Assembly (NCBI RefSeq): GCF_000237925.1
Contig: NC_031502.1
Coordinates: 58,153,943-58,217,942 of the forward strand
Origin: Schistosoma mansoni
Taxonomy: Eukaryota; Platyhelminthes; Trematoda; Strigeidida; Schistosomatidae
Direction: 5' to 3'
Length of the DNA: 64,000 nt
In this document: piece after piece, positions 1 through 13,900 of the stretch
Position numbering within the stretch: position 1 is the stretch's first letter
Layout: each line of letters opens with the position of its first letter
The notes under the pieces: model-generated
Database searches by the model: none
The model's input: the letters and a program-made list of their open reading frames with translations, nothing else
Told to the model about the DNA's origin: nothing
Program-made: the position numbers and the translations under genes

Positions 1-370
1 TATACTCACGATATGGAATGTTCGTTGACCGGATACCATCAGCAACAGCCTTCTTTTGGAGAGAAAAAGTTAGCTTCTAACTGAAGAGGAACTTAGGCAA
101 AGTTGCCGGAGGTGAGTAGGACATACATTGAGGAAATCATCAAACTGCCTTGCAGGGGAATCTCTAACTTGGAATCGTGAATGGTAAGAGCTAAAATGAA
201 GATGAAGGAACTCATTGATTTGTTAATTGTAAGCAGACATCAAGGGGGTGAATAGCAACTGGAAAAACTGGAAATGAGAGTTAAGGACAGAGATGGTCAG
301 AGAATGCTCGTGGCACGCTTATGGTTGCCCATGAGAGATAATGGGCGTAAGTTAGTGTTTAAGTAAGGTT
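1..370 (+). mobile_element. RTE-clade LINE (SR2-like), 3'-end fragment
   Basis: Degenerate match to the last ~370 bases of the full SR2-like element at 32306-35508: it follows the phrases for the end of ORF2 (dimly readable as acidic/basic residues around 'W..IGHTLRK') and ends near 'gggcgtaagttagtg', a decayed form of the (TAAG)n RTE tail. Many stops; non-functional. The 5' side runs off the window edge. Confidence 0.7.
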
Positions 371-1400
371 CCGCATAACTTAGCAAGTTGATTTGTAATC
401 GAACATGGTAATGAACGCCACTTACAAAAAACTTTAATTCCTAACTCTCATATGTTCCCGATACACATTGAACACTGGACGCCCGATCAAGTTCTACTTC
501 TCGAATCTAATTCATAATGTAGTGTGCAAATCTGATGGAAAGTTTACCAAGCTACATTATTTACATGACGATTTCACTCTCTCCTTTTTTAACCAGCTGC
601 TAGGCTCTGAAGACAACAGTGTTGTCGTCTTATTAAAAAATTAATCAAGTATTTCATTAATCTTCCATTATTATCCAGAGGCCCTAAAAATGCTTGGCTA
701 CTGGACACAACAGGAGTGTTCGATCTATCAAGATGGTCTTTGTATCTGTTAAAGGCTAATAGTTTTGTTGAAAAAGATATGGAGGACATCGATTGTTATC
801 TTTTCTTTTTTTAAGCAGTGTTCGTCCTGAAGATAGACCACATTTCTCCATAAAATCACTCCCCATTCTATTCGAACTTCTGTACCATGTTCCTCTATAG
901 TAGTTTAGGGATTTCGATGCGTAAACTGTTGCTTCAAGTTTCTTAGCTCTCCCATTAAACTGAACAGAATTATTCTAGTGAAATATAGAAACCCAAATAG
1001 CTCAACGACATACATGCATGGCGTAAGGTTGTAGAAAATGTGGTGACCGGCCAACATAGCGAACACCTTCCACTAAACAGAAAACAAATAACACGTACAG
1101 TTGTTAGTACTAGACATTACAATCTGATGTAGCTATCGTAGAAGATAGTGTTTAGACAGGTGAATAGATGAAGTTTTTGGGATCTATGACCTTCATCATT
1201 ACTTGTGTAAATATACTTCAATGTTCAATAAGAATGCTTTTTATACATTCATAAAAACTTTTCTTTATCTGAACTAGGTTGTAAAATGTATTTTCATCTA
1301 ATGGTTTTATTATTTTGCTTATACTCTTTTCTTTTGAATATCTTTTATCATTAGTCGTGTTGTCTTTAATGGTTGTTCTTTATTAATGGGATTGTCAGAT
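371..1400. other. No gene recognised
   Basis: AT-rich sequence with scattered short ORFs only. The segment around 830-960 has a short readable stretch on the minus strand but no family could be named and no splice sites support an exon. Confidence 0.5.
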
Positions 1401-1413
1401 ATTTATTTTTATA

Positions 1414-1650
1414 GTTAAAATCATGAGTTAATTGAAGCTAGACCACCATGGAAAACCTGGAAGCACTGGGAGGCCGTTTCGTCTTATTATGGGACTCCTC
1501 AGCAGTGCGCATCCACGATCTCGCACTCGCGAGATTCGAACCCAGGACCTACCAGTCTCCATGGTGGTCTAGCTTCAATTGACTCACGCTTTCAACTATA
1601 AAAATAATAAATAATAAAAATAATAAATCTCCACAAAGCCCCTTCTGATA
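1414..1650. mobile_element. Hammerhead SINE family B, fold-back composite with TSD
   Basis: A minus-strand tRNA-derived SINE (Box B-like 'gggttcgaatctcgcg' read on the minus strand, then a hammerhead core) is joined at about 1559 to an inverted copy of its own 3' end ('ccatggtggtctagcttc'), so both ends carry the same ~45-bp 3' sequence in opposite orientation. A perfect 13-bp direct repeat 'atttatttttata' (1401-1413 and 1651-1663) bounds the whole composite, so it inserted as one unit. The ribozyme's cleavage triplet is changed (GTC to TCC), so this copy should not cleave. Confidence 0.8.
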
Positions 1651-1663
1651 ATTTATTTTTATA

Positions 1664-2529
1664 CCATCTTCTCTGTGAAATACTTTAAACAACTTAGATG
1701 TGAATGATATGAAGTTGACCGATTTCTTGTTAAATGAAACCAGTTTCTTTTGTTGGTTAAGTTTATTATAAGATGAATGGTAGTAGGTTTCTCCCTTAGT
1801 CCATTTCAGTTAATAATTTTATTGATTTGATAATTCAACTTTAAGATGTGATCTGTTGTCGGCTATTGAATTAGTCTTTTATGATGTCTTTGTCTTAATA
1901 TATATGATTCTTTCAATCTCTGACTATCATAGATATGAATTATCTTAGTTTATGAAATGATCAGGTTTTAGAATTCATTTTGGAACATTACTCATTCTAT
2001 TGCCTATAAAGACTCTATATACAATTTCATGATTTATAAAGATGATTATAGATCAGTAAATAGTCCCAATTTTTGCTAGTTTTCTGTTAATTTGGTGTTT
2101 CTTTCTCTAAACCTCAAAGGTAACTCCTAAACTGGTGGATAATGATATTTAGTTTCTTCTCAGACAACTTGTCTTCTGAAGCTATTTATATAACCGTTCT
2201 ATATGAATTGTCAATGGGTACATGTACATTCCAAGTTAAAGTAAACTAAGCTTCTGATACTGTGAATGTAATTGATTATTGTTAGCGTTGACAGTATGTA
2301 TACCTCTTGGATTGTAAAATCTCAAGTAGTAAAGTATGTCAGTCCTATCATGGGTGGTTTTTATTGAGTACATCAAAATTTTATCTATATCATTCTGAAC
2401 TGATTACATACATTTTTCTAACTTTATATTTTTAGATAATATAAAGTCAACTATGCTTAACAAGCAAAGTGGATTCAGTCTCCTTCATTCATTCCTATAA
2501 TTAATCTATAGTAGTTAAAAAATCAACAA
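1664..2529. other. No gene recognised
   Basis: AT-rich intergenic sequence, no coding or structured feature seen. Confidence 0.5.
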
Positions 2530-2538
2530 TGATAATTT

Positions 2539-2985
2539 GACAATCAATTTATGGTTGAAATCATGAATCAATTGAAGCTAGACTACCATGGAAAACATGG
2601 AATGACTGGACGGCCGTCTCGCCCCAGAATGGGACTCCTTAGCAGTGAGCATCCACGATCACGCCTCTCGAGATTCGAACGCAGGACCTACAAATCTCGC
2701 GCGAGCACTTAACCTCTAGAACCACTTGGCCGGCATCCAACGGTGTTAATTTCTAACTTCAATCAATCCAGGAAATTGAGCAACCGTCCACCATTGTCTT
2801 CAGTGATTTACGATCTCACAAAAGACCCGGTTGAACTCCACTGGTCACTATTTCTCACTAGAAATCCAGGAAATACCTCTTGGAGCCAGTCACTAGTGAG
2901 CATATCATCATTATCATGATTTTAACTATAAAATTACTAAAATCTTCACAAAGTCCCCTTCTGATAATATTCTGTTGATAAGATT
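2539..2985 (-). mobile_element. Hammerhead SINE family B, near full-length, inverted tail
   Basis: Minus-strand copy containing the full family-B body: 3' tail (left), hammerhead region, tRNA-like region with Box A/B-like motifs, and the ~170-bp head ending 'ctcactagtgagcat'. Beyond the head a second, oppositely oriented 3' tail follows ('gattttaactataaaatt...ccccttc'), giving terminal inverted repeats. The ribozyme core is damaged (CUGA to CUAA; GAAA to GAGA). 'tgataat' recurs at both sides but the target duplication is short and uncertain. Confidence 0.7.
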
Positions 2986-3636
2986 GTAATATGTCCATTT
3001 GTTCAACTGGTTCAACACTGTAGTGTGATCTGTAGAAATCCCTATATTCAGGTTAATTGGTAGTTTGAAATCATTCTTGAAGTTTATCCGTTACCATAAA
3101 CTTTATGAATCTTAACTAACAATGATAGTAAATTAATGGAATCAAGTTTCAAAGAAGTTTGATGGTCTGGTCTAAATCTATATTCTCATTAACTTTTTGA
3201 AGGAGATGATTCATGTTCAACTGAATATTATGAACTTTATGCATAGCCGATAAATGTAACTAATATAAAGCATCAAAAATTTCTTAGTAGAGGATCCTTT
3301 TACCAAATAAACCCATTTTTAACAGACCATTTTGTTGAACGAACTCATCAAGAAAACTAATACTGATCTCATTTTGTTTACTTAATTTTTATTTAGATTT
3401 GAGTTTTAACCATAGTTTACTCATTTGGATAGTATTGAAATAGTATAAAGTTATTATTATGTATTTCATTTTTAAGACCTAATGTATCAGATATCTCTAG
3501 AATGTAGATTTTCAAAGAATTCTTCGATTGAGTTTAGATGTAGAAATTCCAAGTAAATACGTTGGCATTAAGTTAAAACTCAACTGGCATACAAATTTAA
3601 TTTCTATGTAGAATATACATAGAAAGTTTCCTTTTT

Positions 3637-3996
3637 ACTTACTTACGCCTGTTACTCCTAATGGAGCATAGGCCACCGACCAGCATTCTCTAACCCACTC
3701 TGTTCTGGGCCTTCCTTTCTAGTTGTACCCAATTTTTGTTCATTTTTCTCATGTCTGTCTCCACATCTCAGCGTAATGTGTTCTTTGATGTTCCTCTCCT
3801 CCTTTGACCTTCAGAATTCCATGTGAGGGCTTGTTTTGTGACGCAATTGGGTGATTTCCTCAATATGTGTCCTATCCACTTCCAGCACTACTTCCTGATT
3901 TCTTCCTCCAATGGATGGAGTCTAGTTTGTTCTCTCCCACAGTAGAATGTTGCTGATAGTGTCTGGCCAATGAGACCGAAGTATCTTGCGTAGACA
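3637..3996 (-). mobile_element. RTE-clade LINE (SR2-like), 3'-end fragment
   Basis: Reverse complement of the SR2-like 3' terminus: starts with 'acttacttacgcctgttactcc' sense-reversed tail (kept short here) and runs through the C-terminal ORF2 segment found at 35150-35508. 5'-truncated, with stops and small indels. Lies 0.8 kb downstream of the TPRG1-like stop codon. Confidence 0.8.
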
Positions 3997-4804
3997 CAAA
4001 ATAATAATTAGCTCTAGGAATGTATCATTTTATCAACTATTAACATATCTTCACATCTTTTGGTGAATCAAATTAAATAAAAACAAAGCTAATCAAATTT
4101 TAACCAGTAGTTAACAATTTCGAATCTGTTACATTTATAACGATTTGAGCCTTTATACAGTATGACACGAAAGATGAGCACATCACCCTGTACTTACAAA
4201 GTAAGTTACACAAACATAGTAACTAAAACAAACTAATTTGTATAGAATAATTAACACCATATAGTATGCAGCTGATTGAGTGAATGATTTTCATATTTAT
4301 ATATTTATATATTTAGGATAAATTTAATCAATTAATGTATTTATTATAGATCACAGTACAAATGAAAAGAATCACAATTACAATATAAGTAGTATAGAAG
4401 GAAATTGTTTTAGAAAATAATATTTCAATGATAAGTAAAAATTAATTGAAGATTTCAATAAATAAACAATTTTTTTTTCAAAATTTCATTTGAATTAATT
4501 TTTGAGTAAAACATCATAATATAATTTTGTTTTTAGTTATGATAACTACTAATTTCACAATTAAGTAGTATAAACAATTTAGAATAATTTTGAAGACGAT
4601 CACATTTTGATGGGGTACAAATCAAACTATTTTTTGTTCTAAAATAAGTCTTTCATGACTAACAATAAGTAAGAAGTATTTAAGAAGAAAGTACTGAAGA
4701 GAATGATGGAATTTTGAAGATAACATTTATGTCACTAGGTTTAAAGGAAATTTACTTTTTGTTTTAATTTATTGAATCAATATTGACACTTTTTTAATCG
4801 ATAA
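3997..4804. other. Downstream flank of TPRG1-like gene, no other gene seen
   Basis: Very AT-rich. It would hold the 3' untranslated region of the minus-strand TPRG1-like gene (stop at 4805). No other feature recognised. Confidence 0.4.
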
Positions 4805-4909
4805 TTATGATGTAGGTGTTTTTGGTTTGGCAAAACCCAAATTACTTTGATTAAATACTACGCTACCTAAATTTCCATAACTTTCAATGACAATTTCACC
4901 ATTAGTAAA
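4805..4909 (-). CDS. TPRG1L: TPRG1-like gene, exon 5 (terminal)
   Basis: Acceptor 'ttcatag' precedes 4909; 34 codons then TAA at 4807-4805. Encodes the conserved C-terminal strand-rich block ('[15 protein letters not shown]') and ends 'KPKTPTS'. Phase 0 entry matches exon 4's phase 0 exit. Confidence 0.87.
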   Translation of the reverse strand, partial: FTNGEIVIESYGNLGSVVFNQSNLGFAKPKTPTS

Positions 4910-7900
4910 CTATGAAGAGAAAAGAGAGAATAAAATTGGATGAGAATCACATTTAAGTCATATGTATTCCCAATAATAATTGTAATAAAGTTAAAGAAAG
5001 ATGGATAGTGGCTAGCATTTGAATCCAGAACTCGCGTTACATCCTTTTTGGGGCGCGCCAGCCGGATGTACTTGCATCTCAGAGTTGATGTTCACTCTAG
5101 GACTCGAACTCAGTACCTTACGCTTCAAACACCATCGCGTTATCCACTCGGTCACTGAGTCCTGATTGCCACTTGCTTGCGCAATGAGGTGAAGTTTGAA
5201 ATAAAGTTAATTTGTGCAAATATTTTTCATCTGAAAGGGGTTATGTGGAGATTGTAATAATTCAATAGTTGAGTTCATGAGCCGATTAAAGCTAGACCAC
5301 CATGGGTTTGAATCCCGTGAGCAGGATCGTGGATGTGTACTGCTGAGGAGTTCCATAGTAGGACGAAACAGCTGTTTCCAGTGCTTCCAGGTTTTCTGTG
5401 GTGGTATAGTTTTAATTGACTCATGAATTCAACTATTAAATATACTTTAGTAAATTTTTAATTTATTTTAACTGGATAATTATGCATACCATGTGTGCAA
5501 AGCCTATATGTTTAAGTGTAGACCTATTTCATCGCAAGTCAGATAGTATACGAATTTACATTTATATTAAGTCATCAATGAGCCTTGTGGCTGAATGCCA
5601 ATAATAATTTGTTCAAGATAGTAGTTTTAAGTGATTTAGGAATGGAAGGTGTAGCTGTCCTCACGCATTCCGATTCTTCAAGAAGATTAGTTACTAACTA
5701 AGCACAGAAGTTCCTGAAATTCCGTGATGTCATGCAGTGATGAGCCATTTTATCAATTCCGTAGATTTTGTTCTTTAAAACTAGCTCTCCTCCTTTGCCT
5801 AGCTTACTTATGATTAGGGTATACACTCTTTCAAGCTTTTGTAGGGCTTCTCAGTTTTATTTGACCAGTAGACACTTCTTGACTTATTCGTCATTTTAGT
5901 GTTATTAACAGCTGTTAATCAGCAAGGTTTCAAACCTTGATTGAGATTGGAATTGCATCTATTTTTTGTAAAAATTAATCCTCAAAAGGCATGTCTGTTT
6001 GCTCAAAGGTCTGAAGTTCGGTATTTCTCTTATATATGCATTCACCGTATCACAAATAAACACATTAACTAAAAGTATTTTGTAGTTTAAACCTCGAATT
6101 GACCTCACCTAGATCACCACTGAAAACTTGTTAGGGTTACAATGTCGTTTTGTCCTAGTATGGGACATCAGTGCTCACAGGTTATCAATGGCAGTCCACC
6201 TACGATTAGTCCGTGCTTGAACTATGAAAATTCTACATTTTCCACAAATCCTCCCATACCAATAAAACATTTCAACCAAAAAAAAGATAAATGAAATCAT
6301 TTATTTTACCTGAATATTCATACCAGAACAAGCTTCACGTAGTGCTGTAAGAAAATTATTCACATCGTATACAGATACTGGATTAGATAAATCTTCATAA
6401 CCGGCACCTGGTACATTTACTTGTTTTGATGGCAATTGATCACGTTTAGAATAGAGAGGATGATGAGTTAATGTAGCATAAGGCAAACTACGACATAACG
6501 GATTCCATTTCTGTGTGATTTTCACATCATTTTCATCACCCCATTTCAACTGAACACCAGGTGAACTGCGTATACTAAATGTATAGATAAACAATGTTGT
6601 ATACAATTTAGTTAAAAATTTGTACATTGAAAATCGATTGATGGAATACATAATGAAAGGATGTTAAAAACTGGTTTATGTTGCCTTATATAATTGTAAG
6701 CCATTTGTTTGACTATAAGACACTATGAAATGTTAAGAAACATTAAATTTATACTATTCTATAACAAAAATGACTATGCATTTTGTCAGCATCTTCACCA
6801 AATAAAACTATGTCGTCGGCGTATTCTAAGTCAACAAGTGAGCATCCCGGTAAAAGTTCAACTCCTGGAGATTGAGATGATGAAAGTGTTATCTGTAAAA
6901 GCATGTCAACGACAAAGTTAAACAAGAATGGCGAGAGTGACAGCCCTGACGAACACCACTTGCGGTAACCAATTCTGATGACAGTTCGACATAAAATCTA
7001 ACTCGACCAGTTGTGTTCGAGTAGAGATCCATGACAAGTCATTTTAATAAACATTAGGGATTTCAGAAACTTGGAGAATACAACTGAATTAACCTTTATC
7101 GGTTGTTCAACAACGTGATTTAACAATATGATTGTTTTTTCTGTTACAAATTGATATAAACTGAAGAAAAATTGGAAAGTATGAAACACTGGACAGCTGG
7201 TTTGTCTAATTTTGGTATTTGTAGTCGTCGATGGATTCTGTATAGGATGACACTCATTATATAGGGAACTGGTTTAAGTTAAAAATATAAACAAACGGAT
7301 CCCAGTAAATTAGTTAGGAGGTTGTGATTTTATCACGACTCATCAATGTCCTGAATTCATATTTTATCACAGTCATAAACGAGGACTGTTGGTGACCGAC
7401 TCCTTAGGAGAATCATCCGTTCAGTGCTCATTGGTCTAGTATGGTTTTTCAGACTGATGAAATACATCTTCACATCGAACTAATTTTCAAAATTCACTAA
7501 GTTCAGTCTAGTTTCATTTGATTTGGAGGGCAGGTTTTTATTATCATCAGTATAAAAAATCAAATACAGGGTAATGTTAAACAGAATAAAGAACTCCGTA
7601 GACACCCAAATTTGAGACCAACAGGCTGGATTCCGTAAGAATCGATCGTGTACAGACCAAATCGCGACTTTATGAATCATTGTGAAACAATCGATTGGAT
7701 GGTATTCATCACTCTACATCAACTTCATTGACTACTAGAAAGCATTTCATAGCGTAGACAGGACAACACTATGAAGTCTTCTTCAACAGTACGGCATGCT
7801 TGAGAAGATAGTCAACATCATACGGAATTCCTATGATGGAATAAACTGCAAAATCGTGCATGAAGGACAGTTGACATACTAGTTTGAGGTAAAGATCGGT

Positions 7901-10900
7901 ATCAAGCAAGCTTGCTTACTCTCACCGTTTCTCTTTCTACTGGTGATTGACTGGATCATGAAGACGTCAACATCTGGAGGGAAGCACGGGATACAGTGAA
8001 CTGTCAGGATGCAGCTGGACGATTTAGACCTACTGTGGAAGAGAACAAACAAGGTTCCAGTGGAGGAAGAAATCAAGAAGAAGCGCTGGTAGTGGATAGG
8101 ACACACATTGAGGAAATCACCCAACTGCGTCACAAGACAAGCCCTCACATGGAATCCTGAGGGCCAAAGGAAAAGAGGAAGATCAAAGAACACATTACGT
8201 CGAGATGTGGAGACAGACATGAGAAAAATGAACGAAAATTGGGTATAACTAGAAAGGAAGGCCCAGAACAGAGTGGGTTAGAGAATGCTGGTCGGTGGCC
8301 TATGCTCCATTAGGGGTAACAGGCGTAAGTAAGTAAAAAATCAAATAATAAAATAATTATACAAAATCACTTACGGCATTAATGATTTTGCTGGAAATAC
8401 AAGTGGTCCAGTTATGACACTAATCAATTGTCCAAGACCTACACGACGACTATCACGTACACGACATTGAAGAAAATCATATCTTAATATATAGAAGTTT
8501 CTTTCAGTTAATACAATTAAACGTTCGTGTTCATTATTCCAGTGATCAATGCTACAAAATTATGTTTGGAATATTATAAGAATTAGGAACTAGAGTTCCG
8601 TTCAAATATCTTAGTTCACTACAAACCATTGAACTACTAAGTGTACTATTGATTATAAGACCAGTTGATACGATACAAACTGTAAAATAAACTTCTATAC
8701 AAAGTATCATAAGCAAAGATGAATAGTGACTAGCAGTGGAATCCAGGAAGCGAGTTTCGTCCTATTTGGGACTCGTCAGCTGGATGTACCTCCATCTCAG
8801 AGTTGATGTTCACTCTGGGACTCGAACCCAGTACCTTTCGCTTCAAACGCCATCGTATTATTCACTCAGCTACTGAGTCCTGAGTGCAATGGGGTGAAGT
8901 TCAAATTCACTTGGTATTGCTTGTTTGATTCAGGTACAACCAGCTGACGAGTCCCAAATAGGACGAAATGCGCGTCAAACTGGATTCCACTACTAGCCAC
9001 TATCCATCTTTGCTTACAATGCTTGTGAATTAAGGCAATATCGAGGCAATACGCACAGTATGCACATATGCCAATTACAGACTGACCAGTTGCAGTCCTA
9101 AGTATCAATGGGAAGATTCAAACAAACAATACTAAGTGAATTCTATACAAAGTGTTTCTATTCAACCAATAAAGAGAGAAGTAAAATTAATTATCAGTGA
9201 CTTGGTTTCTTCATTATTCAGATTAATAAAAAGAATAATAGACTCTAACATTGTCCCTTTCTATCTCTGTACGTTGTTGGTAGTTATCATTCTATGTGAA
9301 TTGTACTTTGTGAGATAATGTTGATTAGTAAGACTTGTGAAAAGTACTGTATTATGATAAATATTTATTTAAACTTACACGGAAACGAGCCTCATCATTG
9401 TTACTAGGCACAGTTAATTAGATCAAACTAGTTTTTAGGAAGACTTTCATTTACTCAACTCTTGATAATATGATTTTACTAGCTAAAGAAATTCAAAACC
9501 AGACGTCATTCATTCCTGTTCCTAAGATTTCGTAGAGACTGTTTTTCAAGCAAGAAACAGGAATGTACATGTATAGAGTATTGATGGCGCTTCCGTCAAA
9601 CTTTGTCGACAAACACTGTCACAAATTAAACTTGTAGTATCGATTGCTATGTTAACCCCTTACAGCCTATTCTAGCTTCCGGACAAGCCAAATTATTCAT
9701 TCTTCTAAACCACATCTTGACCTTGTTAATTATTCGATTATCAACCTTGACTTTTCATATGAGAATATGTGTGTGCGTTTCTTATCTCACTCATCACATG
9801 TCTGTAACTTATTTTTGTCTGACGATAAATATCGATTCACTCTTCGTTAAATCAAGGTGGCTCACTCGCCTTCTCCACTGCGTGTCATTTCGCTTCTCTC
9901 TCTCCTCTTCGCTCCGTTTCTCTGATTGTCTGTTCTGATCTACGATTGTATGAAATATACGTATCCAAAAATTCATTCTTGTTTTTGGCTTATTTAATTC
10001 CGTTATTCACTGATGCAGTTTAAGTAGATGATTATATACGAGGATTGACGACATGTATACTTCAATAACATTCATACAATCCGATTGGAATCAGATATCG
10101 GGCCACAAAAAACTTTAAAATCTGATTTTTTAAAATTATTAACCAGTAAAATCAACGATTTAATTAGTGACTGAAGATCTCCTTAGTTTTAAAAAGGAGA
10201 ACGTCTATACATCATTTAGTTGTATCCGATGAAAATATGTCACTTGGATAATCGTCGATACTCGATAATTATAACTAATTATTCACTTACGTGTATCTGA
10301 GAAATGGATTTTTGTTTGAACAACCAATCTCACTAATTTCAGTCTATAGTCAAGAATATTCAATTGTTTGAAAACAAAAAACTAATTGGTATACATACTT
10401 GGATTAAGTTTCTAATGACAGTTTAATACCTAATATGAAAAGCTGGTGAAAATGTAAATTATTATGCCAGAATAACAGGTTCTTGCTACACTGTAATGTA
10501 TCTCGGTTCATAATAATGAAAATATTTCCTACCTTGATGAATGTGTACAACTGAGTAGTTCCATACTAAGAAGAAACGGCCATCTAGTGTTTCCAAGTTT
10601 TCAGTGGTGGTCTAACATTCATTCATTCATTATATTAATTGGAACTCAACAATCTCCACAACCCTATACTGTTAATTAAAGTACAGTGAACGAACTCATG
10701 TCCGGAAGACCAATTTTCTTGTTTAATGAAAAATTACGGAGTGTCGTAGTAAAAAAGAAGACCATGCACTAAATATATCGATGGCACATAATCCTTCAGT
10801 TGCCTCTTACAAACTTCATCATTCCTTAATTTCTGTTATCATTTCGATTTCTTTAAGTTTTCTTCTCTCTCCTCTTCATTCCAATCTTCTCAATCTTCTG

Positions 10901-13900
10901 TTGGCACGCATTCCACTTCCGATTGGTGCTGCATACTACTTACATTTGTCAAAATAAAGAGCATATACCACAATAGGTATTAAATACATAAGTAATAAAC
11001 ATATTAGATTTCGATAATCGTTTAGGATGATGTAGTTACTCAAATTTGATTATTAAATAATCTCAGTTTCTAATAATTACAACAAAAGAGAGGCATTAAA
11101 GTTAACGACTTACAGAGTAAGAATCCACAATGCAATAAATGCTCCATCCTCTGGAATAAGAACTGATTCACCAATATAATGAATCAGTTGTTGCATATCC
11201 TCCTAATTTATCAAGAAAAAATAAAAATAAGAATAAGAATGTAGAAAAGATGAACAATAATTATCAAAATGCAAAATGGATTCGTAACACTATCAAGTGA
11301 GTAAACTGTTAATGGTAATAAAAACCACACAAGGGTTTAAATTAGATTAGTATTAGTAGTATGGATCATCGAATACCAGCTAACTAGTAGTCGAAAAATG
11401 ACACGAACACATCTATGTCTGAAAGGTCTAGGTTTAATGACTGTTAGTTTCAATATAAATCCCGTTCACAGACTAAACATGGATCATATGCATCCAATGA
11501 CTTTCTACTTAAAGTTAGTTTATGGTATCATTAGCCTTAGAAATTAGGAGTCTTCATAAACCTCACACCTAAGGGAAGGTTATGAACAGAAAAACCAAAA
11601 AATCTCTTAAATATTTTTAGAGAACAGAAACTCTTCTATCACATATAGAGCATCCTACCTAGATTACTGAATGGTAAAACTAATTCCTATTTGTATAAAG
11701 AGTAGACCACTTTCCACGAATCTGTTATCATTAAACTCTTCATCTGATATCTAATCTAATTTTCATTGACAGAATTTTAGGTGAGTAGTTTGTAAATTGA
11801 AAGAAACAAAACGTCTGTACGTGTTTAACAAATGTCAGATTTATATAAGGTTCACCCTTGATAATTAAATGATCAATCCGTAGGACTTAACTTTTTTGCT
11901 AAAGTTCGGTTTAAAAACTAATTTGGGTAATTACATTTTGGTCACGATAACTTGGAGGATAACAATTTCGGATCTACAACTAATGCCACATATAATATAT
12001 GTTACTGTATAGTTTGAAAGTAGTTAAATATTATACGCTAAATTAATTCAACGTTGTTCTACTTCACATGAAACAAAAATTTAGATCTAATTTGCAACTA
12101 TTTGAACCATCCCATTGTTAGTATTCTTGATTGGACTGTGATCAGTATTAGTTGGAATATATGCGGACTGCTTAAGTACGTGTACATTAGGGAGTTGAAG
12201 CGAAATGCATGGTGTTCGAGTTCCTTTACGATTGTAGAAACTAGGGTACAAGTACGTCCATCTGGAGAGTCACAAATAGGACGAAACCCATGTTTTCAAC
12301 CTAAATGTTAACTACAATTCATATATTCTAGAAATCTGTTTTATCCTTTTTTTACAAATATAAACATTATGATACATGGATACCCAGTTTAACCACATGA
12401 ATATTTTCGATATTTTGTTATGACTCTATAGAGTCTACACAAACTTTTTAGTTGAGAAAAAGTTTGTTAACAGAAACATTACCATAATATAAGCTTTCAC
12501 TCTTTTTTAATTATATTTTCTTTCCTAATCTACGTATCTACATTTATGAATGCCGAGATATTCTCAGAAAGTTGACATTTTACGGTATAAAAATCATAGG
12601 AATTTATTACTTATACACATGTATGTCTGTAAGGACTTAAGACGGAACCGAAAAACAAAGAATTAGGCAAAACAACAGGCAAAACCCTCAGTTAGCGTAA
12701 ATACCTACCAGTATAGTGTGGTAAAGAGTATAAGGATAAAAATAAGACTTCAAAGATTTGATTAGATGGTACAAATAATTCACATTGCCAAGACAAAGAA
12801 ATAATAAAGTTAAGTGCTCTGTCGCGAGACTGGTAGGTACTGGGTTCGAATCTCGCGAGTGAGGGATCGTGGATACGCACTGATGAGGAGTCGCATAGTA
12901 GGACGAAACGGCCGTCTAGTGCTTCCAGGTTTTCGATGGTGGCCTAGCTTCAATGGACTCATGATTTCAACTATGAAAATATTATGAGGTTGGTGATAAC
13001 TGATTAAATAACTTGGTAAATGAACAAATAACTTGATAACAATGAAAAAATATTATGCCTAAAATGTATTGAGTATTGCTGGTTAAGCGATGTTACAATA
13101 TAAACCACAGAGGAGTTGAAACTCTGCTAGATCCTTAACGAATACCCTATCTTCAATCCTTAAATATTTTCTGAGGCTTTATTTATCAAGGCCCTAAAAC
13201 CCTGATTATTGAGCAGAAAGCAGCTATCATTATGCTAGAAATACATTTTTTTATATGATTCTTAAATTTTCTACTTAGCTCTTATTCCATTCATAAAATT
13301 AAACTTAGCTAATAAAAGCCTAATAAAATATGATTGATTCGCTACCTATACTCTATTAAAAAGGGCTTTTGGATTACTTTGTACTATGATACTTAATAAA
13401 CATTGTTTAACTGTACTTTTTTGTGTTTTTTCAGTGTTCAAACCATATCTAATCTGTTTAATATTACAATCAAATGGTCTTTATTTTATTCGTGAAATAC
13501 ATTTCTTAACTAAGGTTAATTTCGATAGTTGAGATCATGAATCAATTGAAGCTAGATCACCATGGAAAACCTGGAAGCATTGGATAGCCGTTTCGTCCCA
13601 GTATGAGACTCATCAGTAGTGCGCGTCCACGATCCCGCCTCGCGAGATTCGAACCCAGGACCTATCAGGTTTTTCATGGTGGTCTAGCTTCAATCGATTC
13701 ATGATTTCAACTATTAGAATTCACTACAGTCGACACAAACTAAACTGTAGGCATAATTCAATTAGGATGTTAACGGAATCTTATCTTTAATTCCAACTAA
13801 AGCATTTCGTTGAGTAGTGGTTGCTCTACTTGTTTCATCTGTAAATAAAGTAAGCTATCGAAAAATCAGACTGGTCAATAACAAAACTATTGTGATGTAT

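Larger units (their letters stand above)
8706..9141. mobile_element. Smalpha-type hammerhead SINE, inverted composite with TSD
   Basis: Left half (8711-8930) is a minus-strand Smalpha unit; right half (8931-9141) is plus-strand, starting at the ribozyme and running to the unit's far end 'aacaatactaagtgaatt'. The left half also carries 'aaataccaagtgaattt'-like sequence (reversed) ahead of its own 5' end, i.e. the end of a preceding unit. A perfect 13-bp repeat 'ttctatacaaagt' (8693-8705, 9142-9154) bounds the entire composite. Both halves contain the ribozyme, so the template must have held more than one unit. In intron 2 (11113-8552). Confidence 0.85.

Noticed and set aside
7879-8220. 113-codon minus-strand ORF
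   Set aside because: Antisense shadow of the RTE 3' coding region at 7567-8333.
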